Shown piece after piece: positions 48,055 through 56,625 of a stretch of DNA of 64,000 bases (positions are counted from its first letter, which is position 1; each line of letters starts with the position of its first letter). The stretch comes from Aminobacter sp. J41. Its GTDB lineage: Bacteria > Pseudomonadota > Alphaproteobacteria > Rhizobiales > Rhizobiaceae. The translations under genes were made by a program, and so were the position numbers. The DNA lies in the NCBI RefSeq assembly GCF_000526635.1, contig NZ_JAGL01000002.1, forward strand, positions 186,001-250,000. The letters run 5' to 3'. Under the pieces are notes generated by a model. That model was given only the letters and a program-made list of their open reading frames with translations, was not told the DNA's origin and did no database searches.

Positions 48055-49539
48055 TCACGCGCTCTCGCGGCAGACATATTTGAGATCGGTATAGGCCTCG
48101 ATGCCGTGTCGCGAGCCTTCACGGCCAAGCCCGGCCTGTTTGACGCCGCCGAACGGCACCGGTGCGCCGGTGATCTTCGTGCGATTGACAGCAACCATTC
48201 CAAATTCGAGGCGGCGTGTCATGCGGGCAATCCGCGCAGCATCAGCGGTGTGCAGATAGGCGACAAGGCCGGTTTCGGTGCGGTTGGCGCTGGCGAGCAC
48301 GGCCTGTTCGTCATCGAAGGGTGCGAAAGCGGCAATCGGGCCAAAGGTTTCTTCCCGGAAGATGAGCGCATCCTCGGGCACGTCCGCCAGCACGGTCGGC
48401 TCGAAGAAGAGCGGGCCGGCAGGATTAACGTTGCCCCCGCAGACGAGGTGCGCACCACGTCCAAGCGCGTCGTCCACGTGCTGCTTCTGCTTCTCGACCG
48501 CGCGGGCGTTGATCAGCGGGCCGATGTCCGGGTCAGTGAGGCCGGGACCGACGCGCATCGCGCGCGCGCGTTCCGCAAAGGCTTCGACGAAGCGCTCGTA
48601 AATCGGCCGCTCGATATAGAAGCGGTTGGCGGCGAGACAGTCCTGGCCGGAGGTCGCGAACTTCGCGGCAATGGCATGATCGACGGTGCGCTGGAAATCA
48701 CAGTCGGCGAACGCGATGAACGGCGCGTGTCCGCCCAGCTCCATGACGAGGCGCTTGATCGTCGGTGCAGACTGACCATAGAGCAGCCGGCCTATTTCGG
48801 TCGAGCCGGTGAACGAGAGTATCCGTATTTCGGGTGCCGCGGTCATGGCGCCGACGACCTCGGCGGCGTTTCCCGTCACGACATTGAAGACGCCGGCCGG
48901 AAGGCCCGCCCGTTCGGCAAGTTCCGCGACTGCCAGTGCCGAGAACGGCGTTTCCGACGACGGATGTGCAACGACCGTGCAGCCGGCGGCAAGCGCAGCC
49001 GCGGCCTTGCGGGTTAGCATGGCCGACGGGAAATTCCATGGCGTCACCAGCCCGGCAACGCCCACCGGCTCGCGGATGAGCTGCATCTCGGCGTCCGGAA
49101 GATGCGAGGTGATGCTCTCGACGTTGAGGCGTTTGGCTTCCTCCGAGTAGAACTCGACGAAGGAAGCGGCGTAGTCGATCTCGCCGAGCGCTTCCGATAT
49201 CGGCTTTCCCTGTTCCTGCACCATGAGGCGAGCAAGATCGTCTCGCGCGACAATGATGAGCTCGTACCAGCGGCGCAGCAGGCGTGACCGCGTCAGGGGA
49301 CTTTCCTGCGACCAGCAGGCAAAAGCGCGATGGGCAATTTCGACCGCTTCGGCCGTATCAGCTGCGGTCAGCGCCGGAACGGAGCCGACGCGGGAGCCGT
49401 CAGCCGGATCGGTGACGTCGATCGTCCGCCCGCCGCTTCCGCGCGTCCAGGCCCCGCCGACATAGGCGAACTCGCGAAAAAGGCGCGGATCCCGAAGGGT
49501 CGAAAGGTCGGCTTTCTGAAAAATGGCCAGCGATGTCAT
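48055..49539 (-). CDS. doeC: Aspartate-semialdehyde dehydrogenase, ALDH family (DoeC/Ssd)
   Basis: A 494-residue aldehyde dehydrogenase resembling succinate-semialdehyde dehydrogenase, with PWNFPSAM (167-174), catalytic Glu267 in MELGGHAPF and Cys301 in SGQDCLAANRF. In the ectoine pathway this gene oxidises aspartate semialdehyde to aspartate. An oddity: the cofactor-binding lysine normally in the VVKPxxETP segment is replaced by histidine (VVAHPSSETP, His192), which could alter NAD(P) binding. The ATG at 49539 is taken at the conserved N-terminus; the 113-base gap to the asnC gene may hold a secondary promoter. Confidence 0.86.
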   Translation of the reverse strand: MTSLAIFQKADLSTLRDPRLFREFAYVGGAWTRGSGGRTIDVTDPADGSRVGSVPALTAADTAEAVEIAHRAFACWSQESPLTRSRLLRRWYELIIVARDDLARLMVQEQGKPISEALGEIDYAASFVEFYSEEAKRLNVESITSHLPDAEMQLIREPVGVAGLVTPWNFPSAMLTRKAAAALAAGCTVVAHPSSETPFSALAVAELAERAGLPAGVFNVVTGNAAEVVGAMTAAPEIRILSFTGSTEIGRLLYGQSAPTIKRLVMELGGHAPFIAFADCDFQRTVDHAIAAKFATSGQDCLAANRFYIERPIYERFVEAFAERARAMRVGPGLTDPDIGPLINARAVEKQKQHVDDALGRGAHLVCGGNVNPAGPLFFEPTVLADVPEDALIFREETFGPIAAFAPFDDEQAVLASANRTETGLVAYLHTADAARIARMTRRLEFGMVAVNRTKITGAPVPFGGVKQAGLGREGSRHGIEAYTDLKYVCRESA

Positions 49540-49652
49540 GGCAGGTTCTCCCGGGAATGCTCTGCCTGCATCTTCGCCTGATCGGCGCCAAAGATGGCCC
49601 TGTTTGCTGCCTGTTGCGCCGAAGCTTCGTTCGAAATTCGTGCCAGCGGCCA

Positions 49653-50141
49653 CTATTCCTTCTCCGCGCTGGAGAGGAGCTTGTCGAGCGGCAGCGGCGC
49701 CATCTTGACCGGCTTGGTGACCACATAGGTGAAGTAGCGCGCAAGGCCGACACGCGCTTCAAGGAGATGGTCGACAAGGCGCTGGTAGGAATCGATGTCG
49801 CGGGTGACGATCTGCAGGATGTAGTCGAATCCGCCGCCGACGGCCCAGCAGGCAACGACCTCATCCAGAGGTGCGATGGCGCGCTCGAACGTCTGAAAAT
49901 CCTGCACGCGGTGGCTTTCGAGTTCGGCGGCCATGAACACTGTCACATGCGCGGAAATTGTCCGCAGCTGGATTTCGGCGCGGTAGCCGGCGATGACACC
50001 GGCGTCTTCCAACCTCTTCAGACGCTCCCATGCGGGTGCTGCGGAGAGGTTGACGCGCTTGGCCAGTTCCGCCTTCGAAATCCGGCCCTCGCGGCTGAGA
50101 ATGGACAGGATCTTGAGGTCGCGATCGTCGAGTTTCAGCAT
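49653..50141 (-). CDS. doeX: Lrp/AsnC-family regulator of ectoine catabolism (DoeX/AsnC)
   Basis: A 162-residue Lrp/AsnC protein: HTH DDRDLKILSILSREGRIS followed by KAELAKRVNLSAAPAWERLKRL, then the RAM domain with CWAVGGGFDYILQIV. DoeX of Halomonas and AsnC of Ruegeria occupy the same place in ectoine degradation operons. It starts 7 bases after eutC and precedes ssd, as in the marine arrangement asnC-ssd-atf. It probably fine-tunes the operon in response to a pathway amino acid. Confidence 0.88.
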   Translation of the reverse strand: MLKLDDRDLKILSILSREGRISKAELAKRVNLSAAPAWERLKRLEDAGVIAGYRAEIQLRTISAHVTVFMAAELESHRVQDFQTFERAIAPLDEVVACWAVGGGFDYILQIVTRDIDSYQRLVDHLLEARVGLARYFTYVVTKPVKMAPLPLDKLLSSAEKE

Positions 50142-50148
50142 TCCCGCC

Positions 50149-51141
50149 TCAAGTCATGAAGGCGGCGCCAGTTCCGCGCTGCCGCGCCCGCTCCATGGCG
50201 AAGGTGGCGATGGCGGTGTCCTGCGCGCCGGTGCCGGTCAGGTCACAGATTGTGATCTGGGCGTCGGACGTGCGGCCGGGATGCCGCCCGCAGAGAAGGT
50301 CGCCGAGTTCAGGCGGCGGGCCCTTTTTCCAGACGCCAGCCCCGATCGCGCTGCGCAATTCGCCGAGCTTCTCGCACTGGCTGAGACGGTCGCAGACATA
50401 GAGGTCTGCCGCTGACAGCGCGGCCGGGTCAATCTCGTTCTTGCCGGCTTGGTCCGCCCCCATGGCAGTGATGTGGAGCCCCGGATGGAGCCAACGTGCC
50501 TGAAGAAGAGGTTCTTCTGCCGGAGTCGTGGTCACGACAAGCTGGCTCTGCGCGACAACGTCGCGCGCATCCGCGACGGCCTCGGCCGTTACGCCGAGGC
50601 GTTCGGCGAGATCGGCGGCGCATTTTTCAGCCTTTTCGCCGTCGCGGCCCCATACGACCACATTTGTGAAAGGCCGCACGAGATGCGCCGCTTCGATCTG
50701 CAGCCGTGCCTGCCCGCCGGTGCCGATCACGCCCGCAGTCTGGACGTCGCCCGGCGCGAGGTGCTTCGCCGCGACTGCCCCTGCAGCGGCTGTGCGGACA
50801 TCGGTAAGATATCCGTTGTCGAGAAGCAGAGCTTCGACTAGCCCCGTTCGCGCTGAAAACAGGATCATCAGCCCGTTGAGGCTCGGCAGGCCGATCTTGG
50901 GATTGTCGAAGAAGCCGGGGCTGACCTTGATGGCGAAGCTGTCGAAGCCGGGAATGTAGGCGGTCTTGACGTCCACCTCCCCATTCGCCTGCGGGATCGC
51001 CATCGACATGATCGGCGGCATGATCACCTTGCCGGTGCCAAGCGCGAGGAAGGCGCGTTCGACCACGTCGACGGCTTCAAAGTCGAGCTTTACCAGGCCG
51101 CGCAGATCGGACTCGGTCAGGATCTTCACCTCATGCGGCAT
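50149..51141 (-). CDS. eutC: EutC, ornithine cyclodeaminase/mu-crystallin-like protein
   Basis: A 330-residue OCD-family protein with the NAD(P) fold GVIGTGGQARLQIEAA (about 132-147) and the substrate-side KTAYIPGFDSFAIKVS segment. In ectoine loci EutC goes with EutA and EutB and is linked to hydroxyectoine use; the reaction is not firmly known. The ATG at 51141 lies within the last codons of eutB (11-base overlap). Alone it could be read as an ornithine cyclodeaminase or ketimine reductase; the neighbours decide the call. Confidence 0.86.
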   Translation of the reverse strand: MPHEVKILTESDLRGLVKLDFEAVDVVERAFLALGTGKVIMPPIMSMAIPQANGEVDVKTAYIPGFDSFAIKVSPGFFDNPKIGLPSLNGLMILFSARTGLVEALLLDNGYLTDVRTAAAGAVAAKHLAPGDVQTAGVIGTGGQARLQIEAAHLVRPFTNVVVWGRDGEKAEKCAADLAERLGVTAEAVADARDVVAQSQLVVTTTPAEEPLLQARWLHPGLHITAMGADQAGKNEIDPAALSAADLYVCDRLSQCEKLGELRSAIGAGVWKKGPPPELGDLLCGRHPGRTSDAQITICDLTGTGAQDTAIATFAMERARQRGTGAAFMT

Positions 51142-52138
51142 AGGCGCGTCCTTCGATTGTCTTGTCACCGAGCGTCACGCTGCGACCCGAAACAACCTCG
51201 GTGAACATGGCCATGTCGAGGTTGCGGCCGGTCAGGATGGTGGCGATTGGGCCTCGCACCGGGCCGATCTTACCTGCCTTGGTGGCAGCGATGCCGACGA
51301 CGCTCGCACCTTCCGCGACCATGCGATCCTCATAGTAGAGCGTCTGCATGGCGTCGTAGATATCTTCTTCGCTGACGAGCACGCAGTCATCAAGAAGATC
51401 ACGGCACATGGCGAAGGTGAGCTGGTTCTCTGTGCCGATCCCTCCGCCGAGCGAGTCCGCGAGGCTGGGCACCTCCTCGACCTCCACGGGTACGCGCGCC
51501 TTGAGGGACTGGTACATCGCCGCGCCCCGGTCCATCGTCACGCCGATCACCCTGATCCAGGGCTTGATCTCCTTTGCCGCGCGGGCAACGCCGGCTGCTA
51601 GCCCGCCACCCGAGAGCGGTACGAGGATGGTGGAAAGGTCTGGACAGTCCTCGAGAAGTTCAAGCCCGATCGTGCCCTGCCCTGCAATGACCAGGGGATG
51701 ATCGAAAGGCGGAACCTCGACGAGACCTTCTTCAAGCGCGAGCCTGCTGCTCTCGGCCTGTGCATCGTCCTGGCTCGCACCGACGATCCGCACGTCGGCG
51801 CCGAGTGCCCTGATGCCATCCACCTTCGCCTGCGGGACCAGTGACGACATGCAGATCACTGCCCGCAGGCCCAGAGCCTTTGCTGCGTAGGCAATGGCGC
51901 GGCCGTGGTTGCCGGTGGAACAGCAGGTGACGCCAGTGGTCCCCTCCGGAAGGTTGATGAGCGCGTTGGTCGCGCCGCGTATCTTGAAGGCGCCCGTCGG
52001 CTGGGTCATTTCCAGCTTCAGCAGGAAGTCGTGGCCGACAAGGCGGCTCATGTAGGGCGAAGGCACCAGTGGCGTGCGGGCTGCGCCTTTGGTGATGTTG
52101 GAGCGAGCCGCCCAGATGTCGGAAATGGCGACAGTCAC
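51131..52138 (-). CDS. eutB: EutB, threonine dehydratase-like PLP enzyme
   Basis: A 335-residue fold-type II PLP enzyme: cofactor Lys52 in GAFKIRGATNAL, STGNHGRAIAYAA (about 74-86) for the asparagine loop and SGGGLAAGVA (about 174-183) for the phosphate. It lacks the regulatory ACT-like domain of biosynthetic IlvA. In ehu/eut operons EutB is associated with hydroxyectoine breakdown, where loss of the hydroxyl by dehydratase chemistry would be logical. It overlaps ehuA by 4 bases. Confidence 0.87.
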   Translation of the reverse strand: MTVAISDIWAARSNITKGAARTPLVPSPYMSRLVGHDFLLKLEMTQPTGAFKIRGATNALINLPEGTTGVTCCSTGNHGRAIAYAAKALGLRAVICMSSLVPQAKVDGIRALGADVRIVGASQDDAQAESSRLALEEGLVEVPPFDHPLVIAGQGTIGLELLEDCPDLSTILVPLSGGGLAAGVARAAKEIKPWIRVIGVTMDRGAAMYQSLKARVPVEVEEVPSLADSLGGGIGTENQLTFAMCRDLLDDCVLVSEEDIYDAMQTLYYEDRMVAEGASVVGIAATKAGKIGPVRGPIATILTGRNLDMAMFTEVVSGRSVTLGDKTIEGRAYAA

Positions 52139-52956
52139 ACCGCCTCCTTCACGGCTCGCAGGAACTGCTGGGTCCGTTCCTTCTGCGGATGGTTGAACAG
52201 TTCGTCCGGAGTGCCCTGTTCCTCGATCCGGCCGCCGTAGAAGAAACAGATGCGGTCGGAGATATCACGGGCAAAGCCCATCTGGTGGGTCACCATCAGC
52301 ATGGTGAGGTTGTGTTCGGAAACGAGCTTGCGAATGACATTGGTCACCTCGCCGATGACTTCCGGATCAAGCGCGGACGTGACCTCGTCGAACAGCATCA
52401 CCTTGGGCCGCATCGCCAGCGCGCGAGCAATCGCTACGCGCTGCTGCTGTCCGCCCGACAGGCGCGAGGGGTGCTGGTCGCGCTTGTCGGCCATTCCGAC
52501 CATGGCAAGCAGCTCTTCGGCGCGTTCCTGCGCATCCTTCTTCGGCATGCCGAGGACGTGCACCGGTCCTTCCATGCAGTTCTCCAGCGCCGTCATGTGC
52601 GGGAACAGGTTGAACTGCTGGAAGCACATGCCGATTTTCGAGCGGATCTGCCGGACATGCCGCCGGTTTGCCGGCACCAGCCGGTCGCCCTGCGGCATGT
52701 GCGTGAGGGGATCACCGTCGACGTAGATGACGCCGCCATTGATGGTCTCAAGCGTCATCAGCATGCGCAGCACGGTCGTCTTGCCGGAGCCCGACGGGCC
52801 GATGATGGTAACCATCTCCCCCTCTGCAACATCGAGATCGAGCGAATCCAGCACCGTCAGGCTGCCATAGCTCTTTGTGACATTCGCGAACCGCACCATC
52901 GGGCGGTCAGGGCCTTCGAGCTTGGGTGGGTAGCCGGTCAGGTCGTTCTCGCGCAT
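52135..52956 (-). CDS. ehuA: Ectoine/hydroxyectoine ABC transporter ATPase EhuA
   Basis: A 273-residue polar-amino-acid-type ATPase: Walker A GPSGSGKT at 53-60, signature LSGGQQQRVAIARAL near 169-183, Walker B VMLFDEVTSALD. The ~20-residue N-terminal extension before VRFANVTKSYG is unusual for the group. The ATG at 52956 shares its A with the stop codon of ehuD. It drives import through EhuC-EhuD. Confidence 0.9.
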   Translation of the reverse strand: MRENDLTGYPPKLEGPDRPMVRFANVTKSYGSLTVLDSLDLDVAEGEMVTIIGPSGSGKTTVLRMLMTLETINGGVIYVDGDPLTHMPQGDRLVPANRRHVRQIRSKIGMCFQQFNLFPHMTALENCMEGPVHVLGMPKKDAQERAEELLAMVGMADKRDQHPSRLSGGQQQRVAIARALAMRPKVMLFDEVTSALDPEVIGEVTNVIRKLVSEHNLTMLMVTHQMGFARDISDRICFFYGGRIEEQGTPDELFNHPQKERTQQFLRAVKEAV

Positions 52957-53624
52957 CAGATCATTCCCAGTTTCCGGCGCAGCCACGCCTCGAAGAGACG
53001 TATGGCGGCGGCGGTTGGCAGCGACAGGGCCAGGAAGATGACCCCGACCATCGTATATGGTTCAAGGAATCGGTAGGTTTCAGAGCCAATCGCATTGGCG
53101 GTGTGCATCAGCTCGGCAACGCCGATGACCGAGAGCATGGGCGTGTCCTTGAGGATGCCGACAAGGTAGTTTCCCATGCCGGCCAGCGACGGCGGCATCG
53201 CCTGTGGGATGATGACGCGAAAATAGGTGCGCGCCGTCGAAAGGTTGAGCGATGTCGCAGCTTCCCACTGCCCCTTCGGCACGCTGTCGAGCCCACCGCG
53301 ATAAACCTCCGACAGATACGCCGCATAGTGCAGGCCGATGGCGATCATGCCGGCGGTCCAGGGCGACAGCCGGATGCCGAACTGCGGCGCGACGTAGAAG
53401 ACGAAGAAGATCTGCAGCACCAGCGGCGTCGAGCGGATGAATTCGACCATCTCGCGCACGATCATTGTGAAGGCCCGCGAAGGCGTGCGCTGTGCGAGCG
53501 CAAGGACGAGGCCGAGTACTATGGCGATCGCATAGCCGAGGCCCGCGGCCAGCAACGTGTTCCCAGTCGCCACCAACAGGCGGGGCAGGATGTCGAGGGT
53601 AAAATCCCAGCGCCAGTCGAGCAT
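52956..53624 (-). CDS. ehuD: Ectoine/hydroxyectoine ABC permease EhuD
   Basis: A 222-residue permease of the HisMQ type with about five helices; the EAA loop reads VPKGQWEAATSLNLSTARTY (about 133-152). It forms a heterodimer with EhuC. The ATG at 53624 is adjacent to the ehuC stop; earlier in-frame codons lie inside ehuC. Confidence 0.89.
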   Translation of the reverse strand: MLDWRWDFTLDILPRLLVATGNTLLAAGLGYAIAIVLGLVLALAQRTPSRAFTMIVREMVEFIRSTPLVLQIFFVFYVAPQFGIRLSPWTAGMIAIGLHYAAYLSEVYRGGLDSVPKGQWEAATSLNLSTARTYFRVIIPQAMPPSLAGMGNYLVGILKDTPMLSVIGVAELMHTANAIGSETYRFLEPYTMVGVIFLALSLPTAAAIRLFEAWLRRKLGMI

Positions 53625-53625
53625 T

Positions 53626-54291
53626 TCACGCCCTCCCGAGCTTGCGCTGCATGAACCGTTCAAGCCAGCGCATGAATGGCGTGATCATGAAGCGCGCGAG
53701 GATGTAGTAGATGACCAGCGCCGTGCCAAAGGACTCGGCCGACATGAAGGTCGTGCCGTTGATCTGCTTGACCTGGAACATCAGGTCGGCAACGGCGATG
53801 AGCGCAACGAGCGCCGTCCCCTTCAGTAGCTCGATCAGCAGGTTGCCCCACGATGGCAGCATGATCAGCAGCGCCTGCGGCAGGATGATCCGCAGCATGC
53901 GCTTCGTGGGCGTCATGTTGATCGCCTGTGCGGCCTCCCACTGGCCTTTTGGTACAGACAGGATCGCGCCGCGCACGAGCTCCGCGCCGTACGCGCCGAG
54001 GTTCATGCCAACAGCGACGAAGCCAGCGGTGAACTTCTCGAGCGTGATGCCGAAGAGCGGCAGGACGAAGAAGATCCAGTAGAGCTGTACGAGAAGCGAG
54101 GTTCCGCGGAATATCTCGATGTAGACGGTAGCACCCGCACGGACGAAAAAATTTCTCGACATCCGCATCAACCCAGCCGCCAGGGCGATCGCCATGGCGA
54201 GCAAAGCAGAGAGGATGGTGAGGACGATCGTGACAAGCGTTCCGCTGAGGATGCGGTCGCCGTACTGGCTGAGAAATTCGAGGTAGGACAT
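53626..54291 (-). CDS. ehuC: Ectoine/hydroxyectoine ABC permease EhuC
   Basis: A 221-residue HisMQ-type permease with five predicted helices and EAA loop VPKGQWEAAQAINMTPTKRM (about 113-132), similar to EhuD but not a recent duplicate. It follows ehuB after a 105-base gap that holds a stem-loop, which probably lowers permease expression relative to the binding protein. Confidence 0.89.
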   Translation of the reverse strand: MSYLEFLSQYGDRILSGTLVTIVLTILSALLAMAIALAAGLMRMSRNFFVRAGATVYIEIFRGTSLLVQLYWIFFVLPLFGITLEKFTAGFVAVGMNLGAYGAELVRGAILSVPKGQWEAAQAINMTPTKRMLRIILPQALLIMLPSWGNLLIELLKGTALVALIAVADLMFQVKQINGTTFMSAESFGTALVIYYILARFMITPFMRWLERFMQRKLGRA

Positions 54292-54362
54292 CCGCTCGGC
54301 CTTTCCCGTCAGCGCCTTGAAGGCGGGAGGCTGTAACCGTCCGGCAGGGCGCCGGAGGAGCA

Positions 54363-54384
54363 GCGGGCCGGTGATCCGGCCCGC
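54363..54384 (-). terminator. Intercistronic stem-loop after ehuB
   Basis: GCGGGCCGG and CCGGCCCGC form a perfect 9-bp stem with loop TGAT, 13 bases after the ehuB stop and ahead of ehuC. No T-run follows. Confidence 0.6.
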
Positions 54385-54396
54385 GCAGCTACGAGA

Positions 54397-55251
54397 TCAG
54401 CGGTTTGCGCACACCCATTCCGTGGTCTGGTCGCCCGGCAACGAGGCCTCGCCGTAGCCGTATTCGGCTACGGCCGACATCATTGCCTCGGAGCCAATGT
54501 ACTCCTTCAGCGCAGCGTTGAACTTGTCGAGGAAGTCCTGGTCGGCCTTGCGGAAGCCGATGCCTGCCCAGTTGAACGACTCTTCCGGCATTGCTGTGGG
54601 ATCGCTCGCTTCCACTGCCCCGTTCGAGCTGTCAGCAAGCTGCTTCATCGTGAAGTAGGTGCCTGCACCTGCATCGGCTCGGCCAGCCCGCACGGCAGCC
54701 AGAATTTCCGTCGGACCCGGAACCTGCATGATATTCGCTTCCGGCACCCCCGCGGCCTTGGCTGCCTCGATGTTCGAGTAACCGGCGCCCGTCACCATGA
54801 TGGCTTCGGCGCTCTTCAGGCTCTCATAGTTTGAGATGTTCTTCGGGTTGCCCGGCGCGAGGATGAAGCCGTCGCCAACGGTGGCTATTGGCTCGGAAAA
54901 GGCGATGTTTTCGCAGCGGCTGGCAAGGATGTTCATGCCGCCGGTTACGATGTCGAACCGGTTGGCGTTGAGGCCGGGGATCAGCCCGCCCCATTCGGTT
55001 TGCACCGGCTCGATCTTCTCGTAGCCCATGTTCTTGAGCACGGCGATCGTCATCACGTTGACGAAGCCCTTGGGGCTGCCGTCGTCGCCCGGATAGGCGA
55101 AGGGAATTTCGTTGGCGAAGCCGATGCGGATCGGCTCGCCGCTTTCGGCGCGTTCGAGCAGCGACTGTGCGATGGCCGAGCCGGCGAATGATCCGACGGC
55201 AAGGGCAGCCATGCCCAGAGCGGCGATATGCCTGAGAAGCGTGCCTTTCAT
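54397..55251 (-). CDS. ehuB: Ectoine/hydroxyectoine-type periplasmic binding protein EhuB
   Basis: A 284-residue family 3 binding protein with a Sec signal ending SAIA (residue ~28). The mature part has IGFANEIPFAYPGDDG and a GGLIPGLNANRFDIVTGGM segment lining up with EhuB of Sinorhizobium. In that protein, as I recall it, Glu21, Phe24, Tyr60, Phe80 and Arg85 hold the ligand; here the aligned residues are Glu48, Phe51, Trp87, Asn107 and Arg112, so the aromatic cage is changed at two places. First gene of the nine-gene minus operon, 40 bases from a palindromic operator. Ligand ectoine is likely by context; preference may differ. Confidence 0.85.
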   Translation of the reverse strand: MKGTLLRHIAALGMAALAVGSFAGSAIAQSLLERAESGEPIRIGFANEIPFAYPGDDGSPKGFVNVMTIAVLKNMGYEKIEPVQTEWGGLIPGLNANRFDIVTGGMNILASRCENIAFSEPIATVGDGFILAPGNPKNISNYESLKSAEAIMVTGAGYSNIEAAKAAGVPEANIMQVPGPTEILAAVRAGRADAGAGTYFTMKQLADSSNGAVEASDPTAMPEESFNWAGIGFRKADQDFLDKFNAALKEYIGSEAMMSAVAEYGYGEASLPGDQTTEWVCANR

Positions 55252-55290
55252 TGGTTGTCTCTCCTGTGTTCCACCGGCTTCATTTTCTAT

Positions 55291-55304
55291 TGTTGTGCAC
55301 AACA
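55291..55304. promoter_or_regulatory. Putative GntR operator between ehuB and doeA
   Basis: Perfect 14-bp palindrome TGTTGTGCACAACA, of the TTGTnnACAA type bound by FCD GntR proteins, lies 40 bases upstream of ehuB and 131 upstream of doeA. A weaker TGTACA-centred site is at 55390-55395, 40 bases before doeA. The GntR encoded at 57.8 kb is the likely binder. Confidence 0.7.
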
Positions 55305-55434
55305 TCTCGCAGGGTGCAGGATGTGTCAACGGTTTTTCTGGTTCAAACGCTGCGGCAACTCTGGGCTTATTGCTTTCCATCTTCATAGATGTACACATTC
55401 GTCAGCCGACGCACCCAGAGCTACGGGAGGGGCC

Positions 55435-56619
55435 ATGCCCGCCGCACACCTGCCATTCTCAAGAAATGAATATTCCCGCCGCCTGACGAAAGTGCGCCGC
55501 TCTATGGAAGAACGTGGAGTAGACGTGCTGTTTGTCGAGGACCCGTCAAACATGGCGTGGCTTACAGGCTACGACGGCTGGTCGTTCTACGTGCACCAGG
55601 GTGTGATCGTCTTCCACGACGCAGACCCTATCTGGTGGGGTCGTGGCCAGGATGCGAACGGCGCGATCCGCACCGTCTGGATGAGCGATGACCGGGTCAT
55701 CGGCTATGCCGATAATTTCGTGCAGTCGACGGTGCGCCACCCGATGCAGGACCTCGCCTCGATCCTGCGCGAAAAGGGATATGCGAACAAGCGCATCGGG
55801 CTGGAGCTTGAGAACTACTACTTCTCCGCGAAAGCCTATCTCGTCCTCAAGGAAGAGCTTCCCCAGGCTGAGTTCATCGATGCCACGGCGCTTGTGAACT
55901 GGCAGCGCGGCGTGAAGTCGGACGAGGAAATCGCCTTCATGCGCAAGGCGGCGCGCATCGTGGAGAACATGATCGACGGCGTCATGGAGCGCGTCGAGCC
56001 TGGCCGGCCGAAGAACGAGGTCGTCGCGGAAATTTATGGAGATGCAATACGGGGCGTTGATGGCGCGTGGGGGGATTACGCGGCGATCGTGCCGCTGCTT
56101 CCATCTGGCACGGATGCTGCCGCGCCGCATCTGACCTGGGACGGACGCCCGTTCCAAAAGGGTGAAGCAACCTTTTTCGAAATCGCAGGCTGCTACCGGC
56201 GCTACCACGTCCCCTTCTGCCGCACGCTCTATCTCGGCAAGCCGCCGCAGGAGATGCTCGATGCGGAGAAGGCGCTGGTCGAGGGTCTGGAGGCAGGCCT
56301 TGAGGCGGCGCGGCCGGGCCGGCCCGCGGGCGAGGTCGCGAAAGCGCTGTTTGGCGCGCTCGAACGCGCCGGCATCAAGAAGGACAGTCGCTGCGGCTAT
56401 CCGATCGGAATTTCCTATCCGCCCGACTGGGGCGAGCGCACGATCTCGTTCCGCAAGGAGGAGGAGACGATCCTCGAAGCCGGCATGACCTTCCACTTCA
56501 TGCCTGGACTGTGGATGGAGAACTGGGGTCTCGAAATCACTGAAAGCATCCTGATCCGCGAGAGCGGCCCCGCCGAGTGCCTCTGCGACCGCCCGCGCAA
56601 GCTTTACGTCAAGGATTGA
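55435..56619 (+). CDS. doeA: Ectoine hydrolase DoeA (EutD), M24 peptidase-like
   Basis: A 394-residue pita-bread-fold protein (creatinase N-terminal domain about 15-160, then the M24 domain), close to the 399 residues of Halomonas DoeA. The text RLTKVRRSMEERGVDVLFVEDP, NMAWLTGYDGWSFYVHQGV and PPDWGERTISFRKEEETIL is characteristic of the ectoine hydrolase branch. It opens the ectoine ring to N-alpha-acetyl-L-2,4-diaminobutyrate. The ATG at 55435 follows GGGAGGGG. First gene of the operon divergent from ehuB. Confidence 0.92.
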   Translation: MPAAHLPFSRNEYSRRLTKVRRSMEERGVDVLFVEDPSNMAWLTGYDGWSFYVHQGVIVFHDADPIWWGRGQDANGAIRTVWMSDDRVIGYADNFVQSTVRHPMQDLASILREKGYANKRIGLELENYYFSAKAYLVLKEELPQAEFIDATALVNWQRGVKSDEEIAFMRKAARIVENMIDGVMERVEPGRPKNEVVAEIYGDAIRGVDGAWGDYAAIVPLLPSGTDAAAPHLTWDGRPFQKGEATFFEIAGCYRRYHVPFCRTLYLGKPPQEMLDAEKALVEGLEAGLEAARPGRPAGEVAKALFGALERAGIKKDSRCGYPIGISYPPDWGERTISFRKEEETILEAGMTFHFMPGLWMENWGLEITESILIRESGPAECLCDRPRKLYVKD

Positions 56620-56625
56620 CGCAGC

